From positions 1 to 52,770 of the forward strand of contig DAIDIH010000045.1 of the NCBI GenBank assembly GCA_027459465.1: a stretch of DNA of 52,770 bases, written 5' to 3'. The notes below the pieces were generated by a model. It worked only from the letters and a program-made list of their open reading frames with translations, was not told where the DNA came from and ran no database searches. This stretch comes from Bryobacterales bacterium (GTDB lineage Bacteria; Acidobacteriota; Terriglobia; Bryobacterales; Bryobacteraceae). A program made the position numbers and the translations under genes. Position 1 is the stretch's first letter. Each line of letters opens with the position of its first letter. Positions 25,752 through 32,709 of the stretch are shown here, in pieces.

Positions 25752-26411
25752 ATGGTAGCGCAGTCCGACTTTGTCCATCATCCATCGGAGGAAATTCTGG
25801 AGAGGTATGCCCTCGGTCGTGTCGGCGCGTCCGACATGGAACCGATCGAGGAACACCTCCTCGTGTGCCCACAGTGCCAGGAACGCCTGAGTGAGGCGGA
25901 CCAGTATATTCTGGCCATGCAGGATGCCGCTCGCTTGTTGCTGAACGGGCGGTCGAGAGCCGTTCCGGAACCCTCATCGTCGCTTTGGGGAAAAAGGAAG
26001 CCGGCGCTCCATTGGGGAATGCGGTGGCTCTGGCCGGCAGGGGCGGTTGCGTTTGCCGCGCTGGCGCTTTCCCTTGCCGTTCCCAAGCAGTTGTCCCAGG
26101 CCGGTATACCGGAAGAGGTAGCATTGGCCGTCTCTCGCGGAGCCGCGCAAGAGTTGTTGACCCACGTCGCCGCCGGGCGCCCGCTCCGGCTGGATATTGA
26201 TTTAACCGAAATTCCCCCGGCCTCCTCCTACCGCCTTGACCTGGTGAATGACGATGGACAGTTTGTGTGGTCGGGAACAGGTGTTGGGGTCAGGAACCAA
26301 CTCCACTTTGCACCATCCCGGCTGCTTCTTTCCGGCAAATACTGGGCGCGGCTCTACGCAGTCTCAGACTCGCCCGTGCTGGTCCGGGAGTACGGCATGG
26401 AAGCCCGCTAA
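25752..26411 (+). CDS. Zinc-finger anti-sigma factor-like membrane protein
   Basis: A 219-residue protein from ATG 25752, preceded by GGAGG; the frame is open further upstream from 25701. Residues 7-48 contain HPSEEILERYALGR...EEHLLVCPQCQERL, a zf-HC2 anti-sigma domain with His35, Cys39 and Cys42. One membrane segment follows at about 90-110 (WLWPAGAVAFAALALSLAV). The last 100 residues (LDIDLTEIPPASSYRLDLVN...SGKYWARLYAV) form a probable beta-sandwich outside the membrane. The domain order fits a membrane-bound inhibitor of the preceding ECF sigma factor. Its outer domain is the natural target for an envelope protease, here perhaps the CHAT lipoprotein. Confidence 0.8.
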   Translation: MVAQSDFVHHPSEEILERYALGRVGASDMEPIEEHLLVCPQCQERLSEADQYILAMQDAARLLLNGRSRAVPEPSSSLWGKRKPALHWGMRWLWPAGAVAFAALALSLAVPKQLSQAGIPEEVALAVSRGAAQELLTHVAAGRPLRLDIDLTEIPPASSYRLDLVNDDGQFVWSGTGVGVRNQLHFAPSRLLLSGKYWARLYAVSDSPVLVREYGMEAR

Positions 26412-26442
26412 AGCGGCATTCTCCGGACAAGACAGATTTTTC

Positions 26443-26472
26443 TTGCCGTTTCCCCTTTTGTTCGCCAATAAT
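26443..26472 (+). promoter_or_regulatory. Possible lexA promoter
   Basis: TTGCCG at 26443-26448 and AATAAT at 26467-26472 are spaced 18 bp, just upstream of lexA. The sequence GTTCGCCAATAATAGGGAC around the -10 might include an autoregulatory LexA site, but I do not see a clean dyad of a known LexA type. Confidence 0.3.
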
Positions 26473-26482
26473 AGGGACAGGT

Positions 26483-27121
26483 ATGGCTCTTACACGGCGG
26501 CAAAAGGAAGTTCTCGACTTTCTGGCGGATTTCATCCTCGACCACGGTTATAGTCCGAGCTACGAGGAGATGGCGCATGGTTTGGCGCTTTCCTCGCTCG
26601 CCAGCGTGCATAAGCACGTGGAGGCGCTGGAGGGCCGGAAGTACCTGCACCGCGGCTTTAACCAGAGCCGGTCGCTCGAAGTGGAGCCAGACTACCTCGA
26701 GGCCCGCCGCGCCGAACGAGCCAGCGGCGCGCGGGCCGGGGTTGGCGGAGTTCCGTTACTCGGCCGGATCGCCGCCGGCGTGCCGGTGGAGACCTACCCC
26801 AGCGCGGAACAACTGCAGTTCGCCGATTTCGCCGGTTCGCCGGGCACGTATGCGTTGGAGGTGCAGGGTGAGTCGATGATTGAGGATCACATCTGCCCGG
26901 GCGACTTCGTGCTGATCGAAAAGACGCCGGAACCGAAGGAGGGAGACATCGTGGTGGCCTTGGTGGATGGCGCCGAAACGACGTTGAAGCGCTTCTACCG
27001 CGAGGCGGACGGCCGGATTCGTCTGCAGCCGGCGAACGCGGCTATGGGGCCTATCTATGTGGATCCCGCGCGTCTCGAGGTACAGGGACGACTCCTCGCG
27101 GTGCTGCGCAAGTACCGCTGA
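26483..27121 (+). CDS. lexA: LexA repressor
   Basis: A 212-residue protein from ATG 26483; the frame is open upstream without support. Residues 1-65 are the winged-helix DNA-binding domain (LTRRQKEVLDFLADFILDHG, YSPSYEEMA, SLASVHKHVEALEGRKYLHR). The cleavage site is Ala98-Gly99 in GRIAAGVPVE. The latent protease has Ser131 in VQGESMIEDHI and Lys169 in ETTLKRFYRE. It represses SOS genes and self-cleaves with RecA filaments. It follows the anti-sigma gene by 71 bp on the same strand, so readthrough is possible, but a separate promoter is plausible. Confidence 0.93.
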   Translation: MALTRRQKEVLDFLADFILDHGYSPSYEEMAHGLALSSLASVHKHVEALEGRKYLHRGFNQSRSLEVEPDYLEARRAERASGARAGVGGVPLLGRIAAGVPVETYPSAEQLQFADFAGSPGTYALEVQGESMIEDHICPGDFVLIEKTPEPKEGDIVVALVDGAETTLKRFYREADGRIRLQPANAAMGPIYVDPARLEVQGRLLAVLRKYR

Positions 27122-27126
27122 CCGGC

Positions 27127-28518
27127 TCAACTCGTAATCAGAAATTGTTCGTATTTGCCGTCCGGCGTCGTATAGGTGACGATCGTGACCGCACGCTTCT
27201 TAAAACGCGCGCGGAAAATGCGCAAGGTCATCCCGCCTCGATGGCGCTCCACTTCGCCGGTGACGTCCTGCAACCGGCCTAATGGGTGGAGCGAACGCCG
27301 GATATCGCCGAGAGATTCGGCTGTAAAGTAGGAACTCAAGTCCTCGGTGATTTGCGTGCGATCTACCTTCCCCGCAAGCAGCCCTTCGAGGAACGCCCGC
27401 GCGCGTTGCGAGTCGGCCGGCTGAACCTGTTCCGCTGGGGGCAGGAACATGGTAGTCGCAATCTGGCGCGTGAGCGAACGGACAAGATCACTCGCATCCT
27501 GGTTCGAGAGCACCACGACGGCGCCGCCACGATTGGGCAGGATCCAATTCGAGGCCAGAAAGCCCGAAACTTCGCCGCCATGCGTCAGGGTGGGAATACC
27601 CGATAGCGTACCGATCTGGAGCCCGAGGGCGTAATTGGTGTGATCCCCGTTGTTCAGCCGCACCTCCTGCGTGAACTCCTCGTAGGAACGCGGGCTGAGA
27701 ATGCGGTGATTGAGGAAGGCGATATCCCAGCGAGCCAGATCCGACGGGGTCATGCAAAGCTCGCCGGCGGCAAAATACCACCCGGTAGCTTCACGTAACG
27801 CGGGACGCGGCGCGCCGAGACCATACCGCGTGTACGCGGTTGCGTCGCCAGGACGGCGTTCACTGCAGTCGCCGGCTGACGTCATTCCCAGTGGATCGAA
27901 GATGTGCTCGTGCAAAAGACTCAACAGGCTCTGGCCGGAGACTTTCTCGATGATCTGACCCGCGAGGACATAGTTGGTGTTGCTGTACTCCCAGCGCGTG
28001 CCGGGCGGAAAGTCGAGAGGTTTCTTGGCCCATCGGTCGAGGATGTAGGAGGGAGTGACCGGTTTCCTCCATTCGGGGATCATGTAGTCCTGCGGCGCGT
28101 AATCCTGATAGCCGGACGTGTGTGAGAGCAGTTGGCGTATCGTGACGCGGCTCGCATCGGTGAGATCCGGGAAGTAGCGCGAGACGGGATCGTCAAGCGA
28201 CAGTTTGCCCTGCTCAGCGAGCAGCAGCAGGATCGCGGTGGTGAACTGCTTGCTGACGCTGCCGACGGCATAGCGCGTTTCAGCCGAGGCGGCGCGGCTC
28301 GCGGCGAGGTCGGCCATGCCGAAGGCTTGCGCGAAAGCAAGAAGCCCGTCGCGCACGACGGCGACCGAGACGCTTGGAACGCCGCTCGCGCGCAGGGCGC
28401 CGGTGATCTCGGGCGTCAGGCGGGATGCGATATCGGACGGCGCGCTGGGAGGGCTTTGCGCGAGGAGCACCCCCGCGCCTGCGACGAGGCACAGCCCCGC
28501 ATGGAAGCATCGAGACAT
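27127..28518 (-). CDS. Class C beta-lactamase-like serine hydrolase
   Basis: A 463-residue protein with a signal peptide (MSRCFHAGLCLVAGAGVLLA). The SxxK motif is Ser87-V-S-Lys90 in YAVGSVSKQFTTA, the YxN motif is Tyr178-S-Asn180 in WEYSNTNYVLAG, and the third motif is HGG in TLTHGGEVSGF. A C-terminal extension of about 110 residues follows the catalytic domain. Members act as esterases, D-amino peptidases or carboxypeptidases; true resistance enzymes are shorter. It acts in the periplasm. The gene converges on lexA with 5 bp between stops. Confidence 0.88.
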   Translation of the reverse strand: MSRCFHAGLCLVAGAGVLLAQSPPSAPSDIASRLTPEITGALRASGVPSVSVAVVRDGLLAFAQAFGMADLAASRAASAETRYAVGSVSKQFTTAILLLLAEQGKLSLDDPVSRYFPDLTDASRVTIRQLLSHTSGYQDYAPQDYMIPEWRKPVTPSYILDRWAKKPLDFPPGTRWEYSNTNYVLAGQIIEKVSGQSLLSLLHEHIFDPLGMTSAGDCSERRPGDATAYTRYGLGAPRPALREATGWYFAAGELCMTPSDLARWDIAFLNHRILSPRSYEEFTQEVRLNNGDHTNYALGLQIGTLSGIPTLTHGGEVSGFLASNWILPNRGGAVVVLSNQDASDLVRSLTRQIATTMFLPPAEQVQPADSQRARAFLEGLLAGKVDRTQITEDLSSYFTAESLGDIRRSLHPLGRLQDVTGEVERHRGGMTLRIFRARFKKRAVTIVTYTTPDGKYEQFLITS

Positions 28519-28576
28519 GGCGCTGCAATTATAAACAACATGGCATCCCTCGGCGCGTCCGGAAGCCCGCTTGAGG

Positions 28577-28594
28577 CACCACCTTCATGTGGTG
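28577..28594. promoter_or_regulatory. Inverted repeat CACCAC-N6-GTGGTG upstream of phenylalanine hydroxylase
   Basis: CACCAC at 28577-28582 and GTGGTG at 28589-28594 flank CTTCAT. AT-rich -10-like sequences (GATAGTATTATT, 28598-28609) follow directly, while no good -35 exists. A dyad in the -35 position fits an activator- or repressor-controlled promoter, possibly responsive to phenylalanine. Confidence 0.4.
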
Positions 28595-28628
28595 CGTGAT
28601 AGTATTATTTTGGTAGAGGAGGCTGCGC

Positions 28629-29546
28629 ATGCCGGGTATCGAATCGGTTTCCGCCGGGCTCACCACATCGGAAGCGCATTTTATCGAGGAGGCGCGCGGG
28701 CATGGGGAACTCTACATTCATCAGCCCTACGATCTGTACTCGGAGGCCAATCACGAGGCGTGGCGGAACCTGTATGGGCGGATGGTTCCACGCTGGGAGC
28801 GGTACGCAAATCCCCAGTTTTTGCGCGGGATCGGGTCTCTATGTCTCGACCCGTATCGTGTGCCGAGGCTCGACGACGTCAATCGTTTCCTGAACGCCTT
28901 GACGGGTTTCCGCGCCAAACCGGTAAGCGGGTACGTGCCGGCGTTCTTGTTCTTCGACTGTTTGCGCAATCGCGAGTTTCCCACAACGATTACGATTCGC
29001 CGCGCGGACCGTCTCGACTATCTGCCAGAGCCCGACATCTTTCACGACATCGCAGGGCACGTGCCGATGCACACGGACCGCAACTTCGCCGAGACGCTTG
29101 TGCGATTCGGCGAATCCGCGCACACGGCGGCGGACCTTGTGGCGGGCATTCGGGACCACGACACCAAGATACACACGCTCACGAGCATCATCCGGGCGAT
29201 GGCGCGCTTTTTCTGGTTCACCGTCGAGTTCGGCCTGATGCGATCCGGCGATGAATTGAAGGTCTACGGCAGCGGACTGCTGAGTTCGTATGGCGAGATC
29301 GCTCACGCCATCGACGCGCCGGAGGTGCAGCGGTATCCCATTCGGCTTGAGTGGGCCATCAACCAGGCGTTCGAGATCGATCACTTTCAGCCCTTGCTTT
29401 TCATCGTCGATTCTTTCGACCACCTCTTTGACCTGGTGGGCGAGATGGAGCGTTGGATGAAGGCGGGTAAGTTGAGCAACGTGGCGCCGGGAGAACCCGC
29501 GGTAAACGAGCACGACCTCGAGAGCTTTCTCGCGAAGACGGGATAA
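28629..29546 (+). CDS. phhA: Biopterin-dependent aromatic amino acid hydroxylase (phenylalanine 4-monooxygenase)
   Basis: A 305-residue protein with AGAGGAGG six bases before its ATG. The iron site is His139 and His144 in DIFHDIAGHVPM, with Glu200 in WFTVEFGLM. Upstream motifs RYANPQFLRG, TGFRAKPVSGYVPAFLFF and downstream GSGLLSSYGEIAHA match the catalytic domain of phenylalanine hydroxylases. It converts phenylalanine to tyrosine using tetrahydropterin and O2, serving tyrosine synthesis or phenylalanine breakdown. The gap between the second His and the Glu is about 55 residues, against about 40 in the short bacterial enzymes. The extra stretch (ESAHTAADLVAGIRDHDTK) may be an added helix or loop. 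Hydroxylation of tryptophan or tyrosine cannot be excluded from sequence alone. Confidence 0.88.
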   Translation: MPGIESVSAGLTTSEAHFIEEARGHGELYIHQPYDLYSEANHEAWRNLYGRMVPRWERYANPQFLRGIGSLCLDPYRVPRLDDVNRFLNALTGFRAKPVSGYVPAFLFFDCLRNREFPTTITIRRADRLDYLPEPDIFHDIAGHVPMHTDRNFAETLVRFGESAHTAADLVAGIRDHDTKIHTLTSIIRAMARFFWFTVEFGLMRSGDELKVYGSGLLSSYGEIAHAIDAPEVQRYPIRLEWAINQAFEIDHFQPLLFIVDSFDHLFDLVGEMERWMKAGKLSNVAPGEPAVNEHDLESFLAKTG

Positions 29547-29572
29547 GGGCGCACCCGGCCTGAAGATTCCGC

Positions 29573-29602
29573 TTGCAATCGCTCAAGGAATCGGCCTATA
29601 CT
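29573..29602 (+). promoter_or_regulatory. Predicted promoter of the DAHP synthase attenuator leader
   Basis: TTGCAA (29573-29578) and TATACT (29597-29602) are separated by 18 bp. The expected start of transcription (about 29609) is almost at the ATG of the leader peptide (29611), which would make the leader peptide mRNA nearly leaderless. Confidence 0.5.
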
Positions 29603-29610
29603 GCGATTTG

Positions 29611-29664
29611 ATGCGGATCGTGTCGTCCAACTCGTTTCGATTTTGGTTCTGGTACGGGACCTGA
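29611..29664 (+). CDS. Aromatic leader peptide of the DAHP synthase attenuator
   Basis: A 17-codon frame from ATG 29611 to TGA 29662-29664 reads MRIVSSNSFRFWFWYGT. Six of the seven residues FRFWFWY are aromatic and include all three of Phe, Trp and Tyr. This is a composition expected only of a ribosome-stalling leader. The stop codon abuts strand 1 of the RNA structure that follows. No Shine-Dalgarno sequence is present, and the predicted transcription start lies one or two bases upstream. Scarcity of charged Phe, Trp or Tyr tRNA would stall the ribosome on codons 9-15 and expose strand 2 for pairing with strand 3. Confidence 0.85.
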   Translation: MRIVSSNSFRFWFWYGT

Positions 29665-29738
29665 CTCGTCACGAGTGGCGCTGCAAGTTTGAGTAAAGTA
29701 AGTAACGGCCCACTCGAAAGAGTGGGTTTTTTATTTTA
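29664..29738 (+). promoter_or_regulatory. Transcription attenuator controlling DAHP synthase
   Basis: Three mutually exclusive pairings can be read directly. Strand 1 ACTCG (29664-29668) pairs with CGAGT (29672-29676). Strand 2 CGAGTGG (29672-29678) pairs with strand 3 CCACTCG (29710-29716) as an exact 7-bp antiterminator. Strand 3 CCCACTC (29709-29715) pairs with strand 4 GAGTGGG (29720-29726) as the terminator. With free translation to the stop codon, 1:2 or the ribosome blocks strand 2 and the terminator forms. With a ribosome stalled on the aromatic codons, 2:3 forms and transcription continues into DAHP synthase. Confidence 0.85.
29709..29738 (+). terminator. Rho-independent terminator of the attenuator
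   Basis: A 7-bp stem CCCACTC/GAGTGGG with a GAAA tetraloop (29716-29719) is followed by TTTTTTATTTT (29727-29737). It is the clearest intrinsic terminator in the window and lies 15 bp upstream of the DAHP synthase ATG. Confidence 0.9.
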
Positions 29739-29752
29739 GAGGCACCGAGAGA

Positions 29753-30793
29753 ATGATTATTTCCATGAAGCGGCATTCAACCAAAGAAGAGATTGACCAG
29801 GTTTGCGAGCGGATTCGCGACTTCGGCTACAAGGTCCACTCGATTGAAGGCGAGGAACGGGTCGTGATCGGCGTGGTGGGCATCGGAGATGTGACCGCGT
29901 GCCTGGAGTCGGTGGAAGCGCTGCCGCAGGTGGAGCGTGCGGTGCGCATTTCGGCGCCTTATAAGTTCGTGAGCCGCGAATTCCGGCCGGCGAAGACGCA
30001 GGTGGTCGCCAACGGCGTCGAGATCGGCGGCGATGAGTTCATCGTCATGGCCGGCCCGTGCTCGGTGGAGAACGAGAAACAGATCATCGAGGCGGCCGAG
30101 GGCGTGGCCGAGTGTGGGGCGAAGTTCCTGCGTGGCGGTGCGTTCAAGCCGCGGACGTCGCCTTACGATTTTCAGGGACTCGAAGAAGAAGGGCTGAAGC
30201 TGCTGAAAAAGGCCAAGCAGGCTACGGGGCTCGGCATCATCACCGAAGTGATGAGCGACCGCGATGTTGAGCTGGTCGCATCCTACGCCGACATCCTGCA
30301 GATCGGCGCGCGGAACATGCAGAACTTCTCGCTGCTGAAGACACTGGGCCGCTGCGGCCGGCCGGTGCTGTTGAAGCGCGGCATGAGTTCGACGATCAAG
30401 GAACTTCTGATGTCGGCCGAGTATGTGGTGGCGCACGGCAATTCGGACGTCATTCTGTGCGAGCGCGGCATCCGCACGTTTGAGACGGCGACGCGAAACA
30501 CCTGCGACATTACCGCCATCGCACTCTTGAACGAACTGACGCACCTGCCGGTGATCCTCGATCCGAGCCACGCGACCGGTAAACGGAGCCTGGTGCCGGC
30601 CCTGTCGCGCGCGGGTGTGGCGATCGGCGCCGATGGACTGATTGTCGAGGTGCATCCGCACCCCGACAAGGCGATGAGCGATGGAGCGCAGTCGCTGGAT
30701 GTGCCGCAGTTCGCGCGCATGATGCGGGACCTGGAGCCTTACGTGAAGTTGTGGAAGTCCTCCCGCGAGGCGGTGGCGGCGGCAGTGGTTTAA
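29753..30793 (+). CDS. aroF: 3-deoxy-7-phosphoheptulonate (DAHP) synthase, type I-beta with N-terminal ferredoxin-like domain
   Basis: A 346-residue protein. Residues 1-75 are the ferredoxin-like regulatory domain ([21 protein letters not shown]...VERAVRI) found in Thermotoga-type enzymes, where Tyr and Phe inhibit. The barrel carries [10 protein letters not shown] (metal Cys), [51 protein letters not shown] and [13 protein letters not shown]. It condenses phosphoenolpyruvate and erythrose 4-phosphate, the first step to chorismate and the aromatic amino acids. Expression is governed by the upstream aromatic leader, so both enzyme feedback and attenuation probably operate. AGAGG at 29738-29742 serves ATG 29753; ATG 29765 is an alternative start. 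Confidence 0.93.
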   Translation: MIISMKRHSTKEEIDQVCERIRDFGYKVHSIEGEERVVIGVVGIGDVTACLESVEALPQVERAVRISAPYKFVSREFRPAKTQVVANGVEIGGDEFIVMAGPCSVENEKQIIEAAEGVAECGAKFLRGGAFKPRTSPYDFQGLEEEGLKLLKKAKQATGLGIITEVMSDRDVELVASYADILQIGARNMQNFSLLKTLGRCGRPVLLKRGMSSTIKELLMSAEYVVAHGNSDVILCERGIRTFETATRNTCDITAIALLNELTHLPVILDPSHATGKRSLVPALSRAGVAIGADGLIVEVHPHPDKAMSDGAQSLDVPQFARMMRDLEPYVKLWKSSREAVAAAVV

Positions 30794-30805
30794 GCGGCTT
30801 CGCTT

Positions 30806-31732
30806 GTGCGCTTCCACCTGCACCCGTTCCAGCTTGCAACCGCGATGCTCGTCCTGTGCGGGGCGATTCTGGGCGGCGTGTATTGGATGCGTCGCGGCAA
30901 GGCGATGTCGCCCGCGGAACTGGTGGCGCTTTTGCCCGGGCGGGCGGGCACCATCGTTTATCTGGATTTCGCCTCCGCGAGGCGCGCGGGACTGCTTGGC
31001 CTTCTCAACGGCTCGGAGTCGGAACAGGACGCCGACTACCGCCAGTTTGTCGCGCGGACACGGTTCGACTACCAGCGCGATCTGGACGCGGCCGCGATAC
31101 TGTTCGCCGGCGGGGAGGAGTTCTTTGCGCTGCGCGGACGCTTCGATTGGAAATCGCTCGAGGCGTACGCGGAACAGCAGGGAGGAAACTGCCAGGGGGG
31201 GGTCTGCCGGATGAGCGGGAGCCGTCCGGAGCGGCGGATCTCGTTCTATCTCGAGCACGATGACGTACTCGACATGGCTGTGAGCACCGACGGTAATGCA
31301 GTACGGCAGATCCACGCGCGCAACCCACAACCGGCTGACACCCCTGCCGGCGCCGTTTGGGTCAAGACAAGCGCCCAGGCGATTACGGCATCGGGGTTGT
31401 TGCCCGAGCCGGCCAGGCCGCTGCTGGCTTCCGTGGCCGGGACCCGGCCGATCGTGTTTACGCTCTCCGCGCGCGGCGCCGGACTTGTGCTGGAGGCACA
31501 ACTCGACTGCCAGGATCCGCCGGCCGCCACGCAGCTCGAAGCTCAACTCGAAAGCGGCACGGCCACACTTCGGGCCGAGTTGGCGCAGCAGAATGGCGCA
31601 GCGGCGAATACCGCGAGCTTGGGCGGATTGCTCGCCTCCGGAACATTTCATTGCGATCGCAACCGCGTGACAGCCGAATGGCCGTTGCCGGCCCAGTTCC
31701 TGGCGACGCTGGGAGAAGGCGGCGCGAACTGA
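30806..31732 (+). CDS. Membrane-anchored protein of unknown function
   Basis: A 308-residue protein from GTG 30806, 12 bp after DAHP synthase and so in its operon. An N-terminal anchor (FQLATAMLVLCGAILGGVYW, residues 8-27) precedes a soluble part outside the membrane. There is a Cys pair in NCQGGVCRMSG near residue 130. The rest (LVALLPGRAGTIVYLDFASAR, TFHCDRNRVTAEWPLPAQF) is alpha/beta with no catalytic motif I recognise. The opening pattern of a 'zero-to-Asp' strand in AGTIVYLD resembles other hypothetical acidobacterial envelope proteins. I assign no function. Confidence 0.75.
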   Translation: MRFHLHPFQLATAMLVLCGAILGGVYWMRRGKAMSPAELVALLPGRAGTIVYLDFASARRAGLLGLLNGSESEQDADYRQFVARTRFDYQRDLDAAAILFAGGEEFFALRGRFDWKSLEAYAEQQGGNCQGGVCRMSGSRPERRISFYLEHDDVLDMAVSTDGNAVRQIHARNPQPADTPAGAVWVKTSAQAITASGLLPEPARPLLASVAGTRPIVFTLSARGAGLVLEAQLDCQDPPAATQLEAQLESGTATLRAELAQQNGAAANTASLGGLLASGTFHCDRNRVTAEWPLPAQFLATLGEGGAN

Positions 31733-31736
31733 GCCG

Positions 31737-32681
31737 ATGACCCAGACCCCCGGGGTTCTTTGCTGCGGCAATATCGTGTTCGACACGCTGGTCCGGCCGG
31801 CGCCAAACGAAACGCACTGGCACACCAGCCTCTGGGTCGATTCGATTGAACAACAGATAGGCGGCAACGGCGCCAATACAGCCATTGCGATCACCCGGCT
31901 CGGCGTGCCGGCGCGGTTGGCCGGGCGCGTCGGCAAAGACGCCAACGGCGAAAGAGTGCTCGCTATCCTGCGCGAATCCGGCGTCGAGATTTCCTTCGTG
32001 GACCGGGGGGAAGCGCCGACCTCCGCCTCCGTGGCCCTGGTGCGGGCCGACGGCGCGCGCGCGCTGCTGCATTGTCCGGGTGTGAGCCGGTCCGTCTTCA
32101 ACCCGCCGCCGGCGCTCGAAGGACCGCTGAGCGCGGGGTGTGGGTTTCTCCATATCGGGAATCCCTTCGGCGTGCCGGGACTGCGGGCGAATGGGCCGGC
32201 GATGCTCAAGGAGGCGCACCGATTGGGCCTGCGGACCTCGATCGACGGAGGCTGGGATTCGACCGGCGAATGGCTGCGGTCGCTGGCTCCGAGTCTTGCC
32301 GAGACCGACTTGCTGTTTGTCAATCATGACGAGGCACGCGAGTTGACCGGTCAGACCGAGCCGTCCCGGCAGGCGGAAATCCTTCAGGAAGCCGGCGCTA
32401 GGGCGGTCGTGATCAAGCTGGGCGCCGAGGGTTGCGCCGTTTTCGAGAACAACCGCCGGTTTCATTCGCCCGGATTCAAGGTGACGGTGCGGGATACGAC
32501 GGGGGCAGGCGATTGTTTTGCGGGCGGCTTCCTGGCGGGCCTGGCGCGCGGAATGGACTTCCCCGAGGCGGCGCGGCTTGCCAACGCCGTCGGCGCACGG
32601 AGCGTGACGGCGGTGGGCAGCATCACGGGGCTGCTCGGTTTTGAAGAGACGATCGAGTGGGTGCGTGCCCTGGAAGAGTGA
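31737..32681 (+). CDS. PfkB-family carbohydrate/nucleoside kinase
   Basis: A 314-residue protein, 4 bp after the preceding gene. PfkB signature 1 is IGGNGANTAIAITRLGV and signature 2 is VRDTTGAGDCFAGGFLAG, with the catalytic Asp in GAGD. LLFVNHDEARELTG and VVIKLGAEGCAVF complete the ribokinase fold. It phosphorylates a sugar or nucleoside with ATP; members include ribokinase, fructokinase, KDG kinase and adenosine kinase. The substrate is not determinable. KDG kinase is worth noting because an acid-sugar dehydratase is encoded at 9699-10868. Confidence 0.9.
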   Translation: MTQTPGVLCCGNIVFDTLVRPAPNETHWHTSLWVDSIEQQIGGNGANTAIAITRLGVPARLAGRVGKDANGERVLAILRESGVEISFVDRGEAPTSASVALVRADGARALLHCPGVSRSVFNPPPALEGPLSAGCGFLHIGNPFGVPGLRANGPAMLKEAHRLGLRTSIDGGWDSTGEWLRSLAPSLAETDLLFVNHDEARELTGQTEPSRQAEILQEAGARAVVIKLGAEGCAVFENNRRFHSPGFKVTVRDTTGAGDCFAGGFLAGLARGMDFPEAARLANAVGARSVTAVGSITGLLGFEETIEWVRALEE

Positions 32682-32709
32682 CCAAGCTGGTGACCTATCA
32701 TGGTCACTG

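Noticed and set aside
29777..32323. 848-codon open frame on the minus strand opposite DAHP synthase, the orphan protein and the PfkB kinase
   Set aside because: It is the antisense shadow of three well-recognised plus-strand genes, is Arg/His-rich, has no domain and is caused by GC-rich codon bias.
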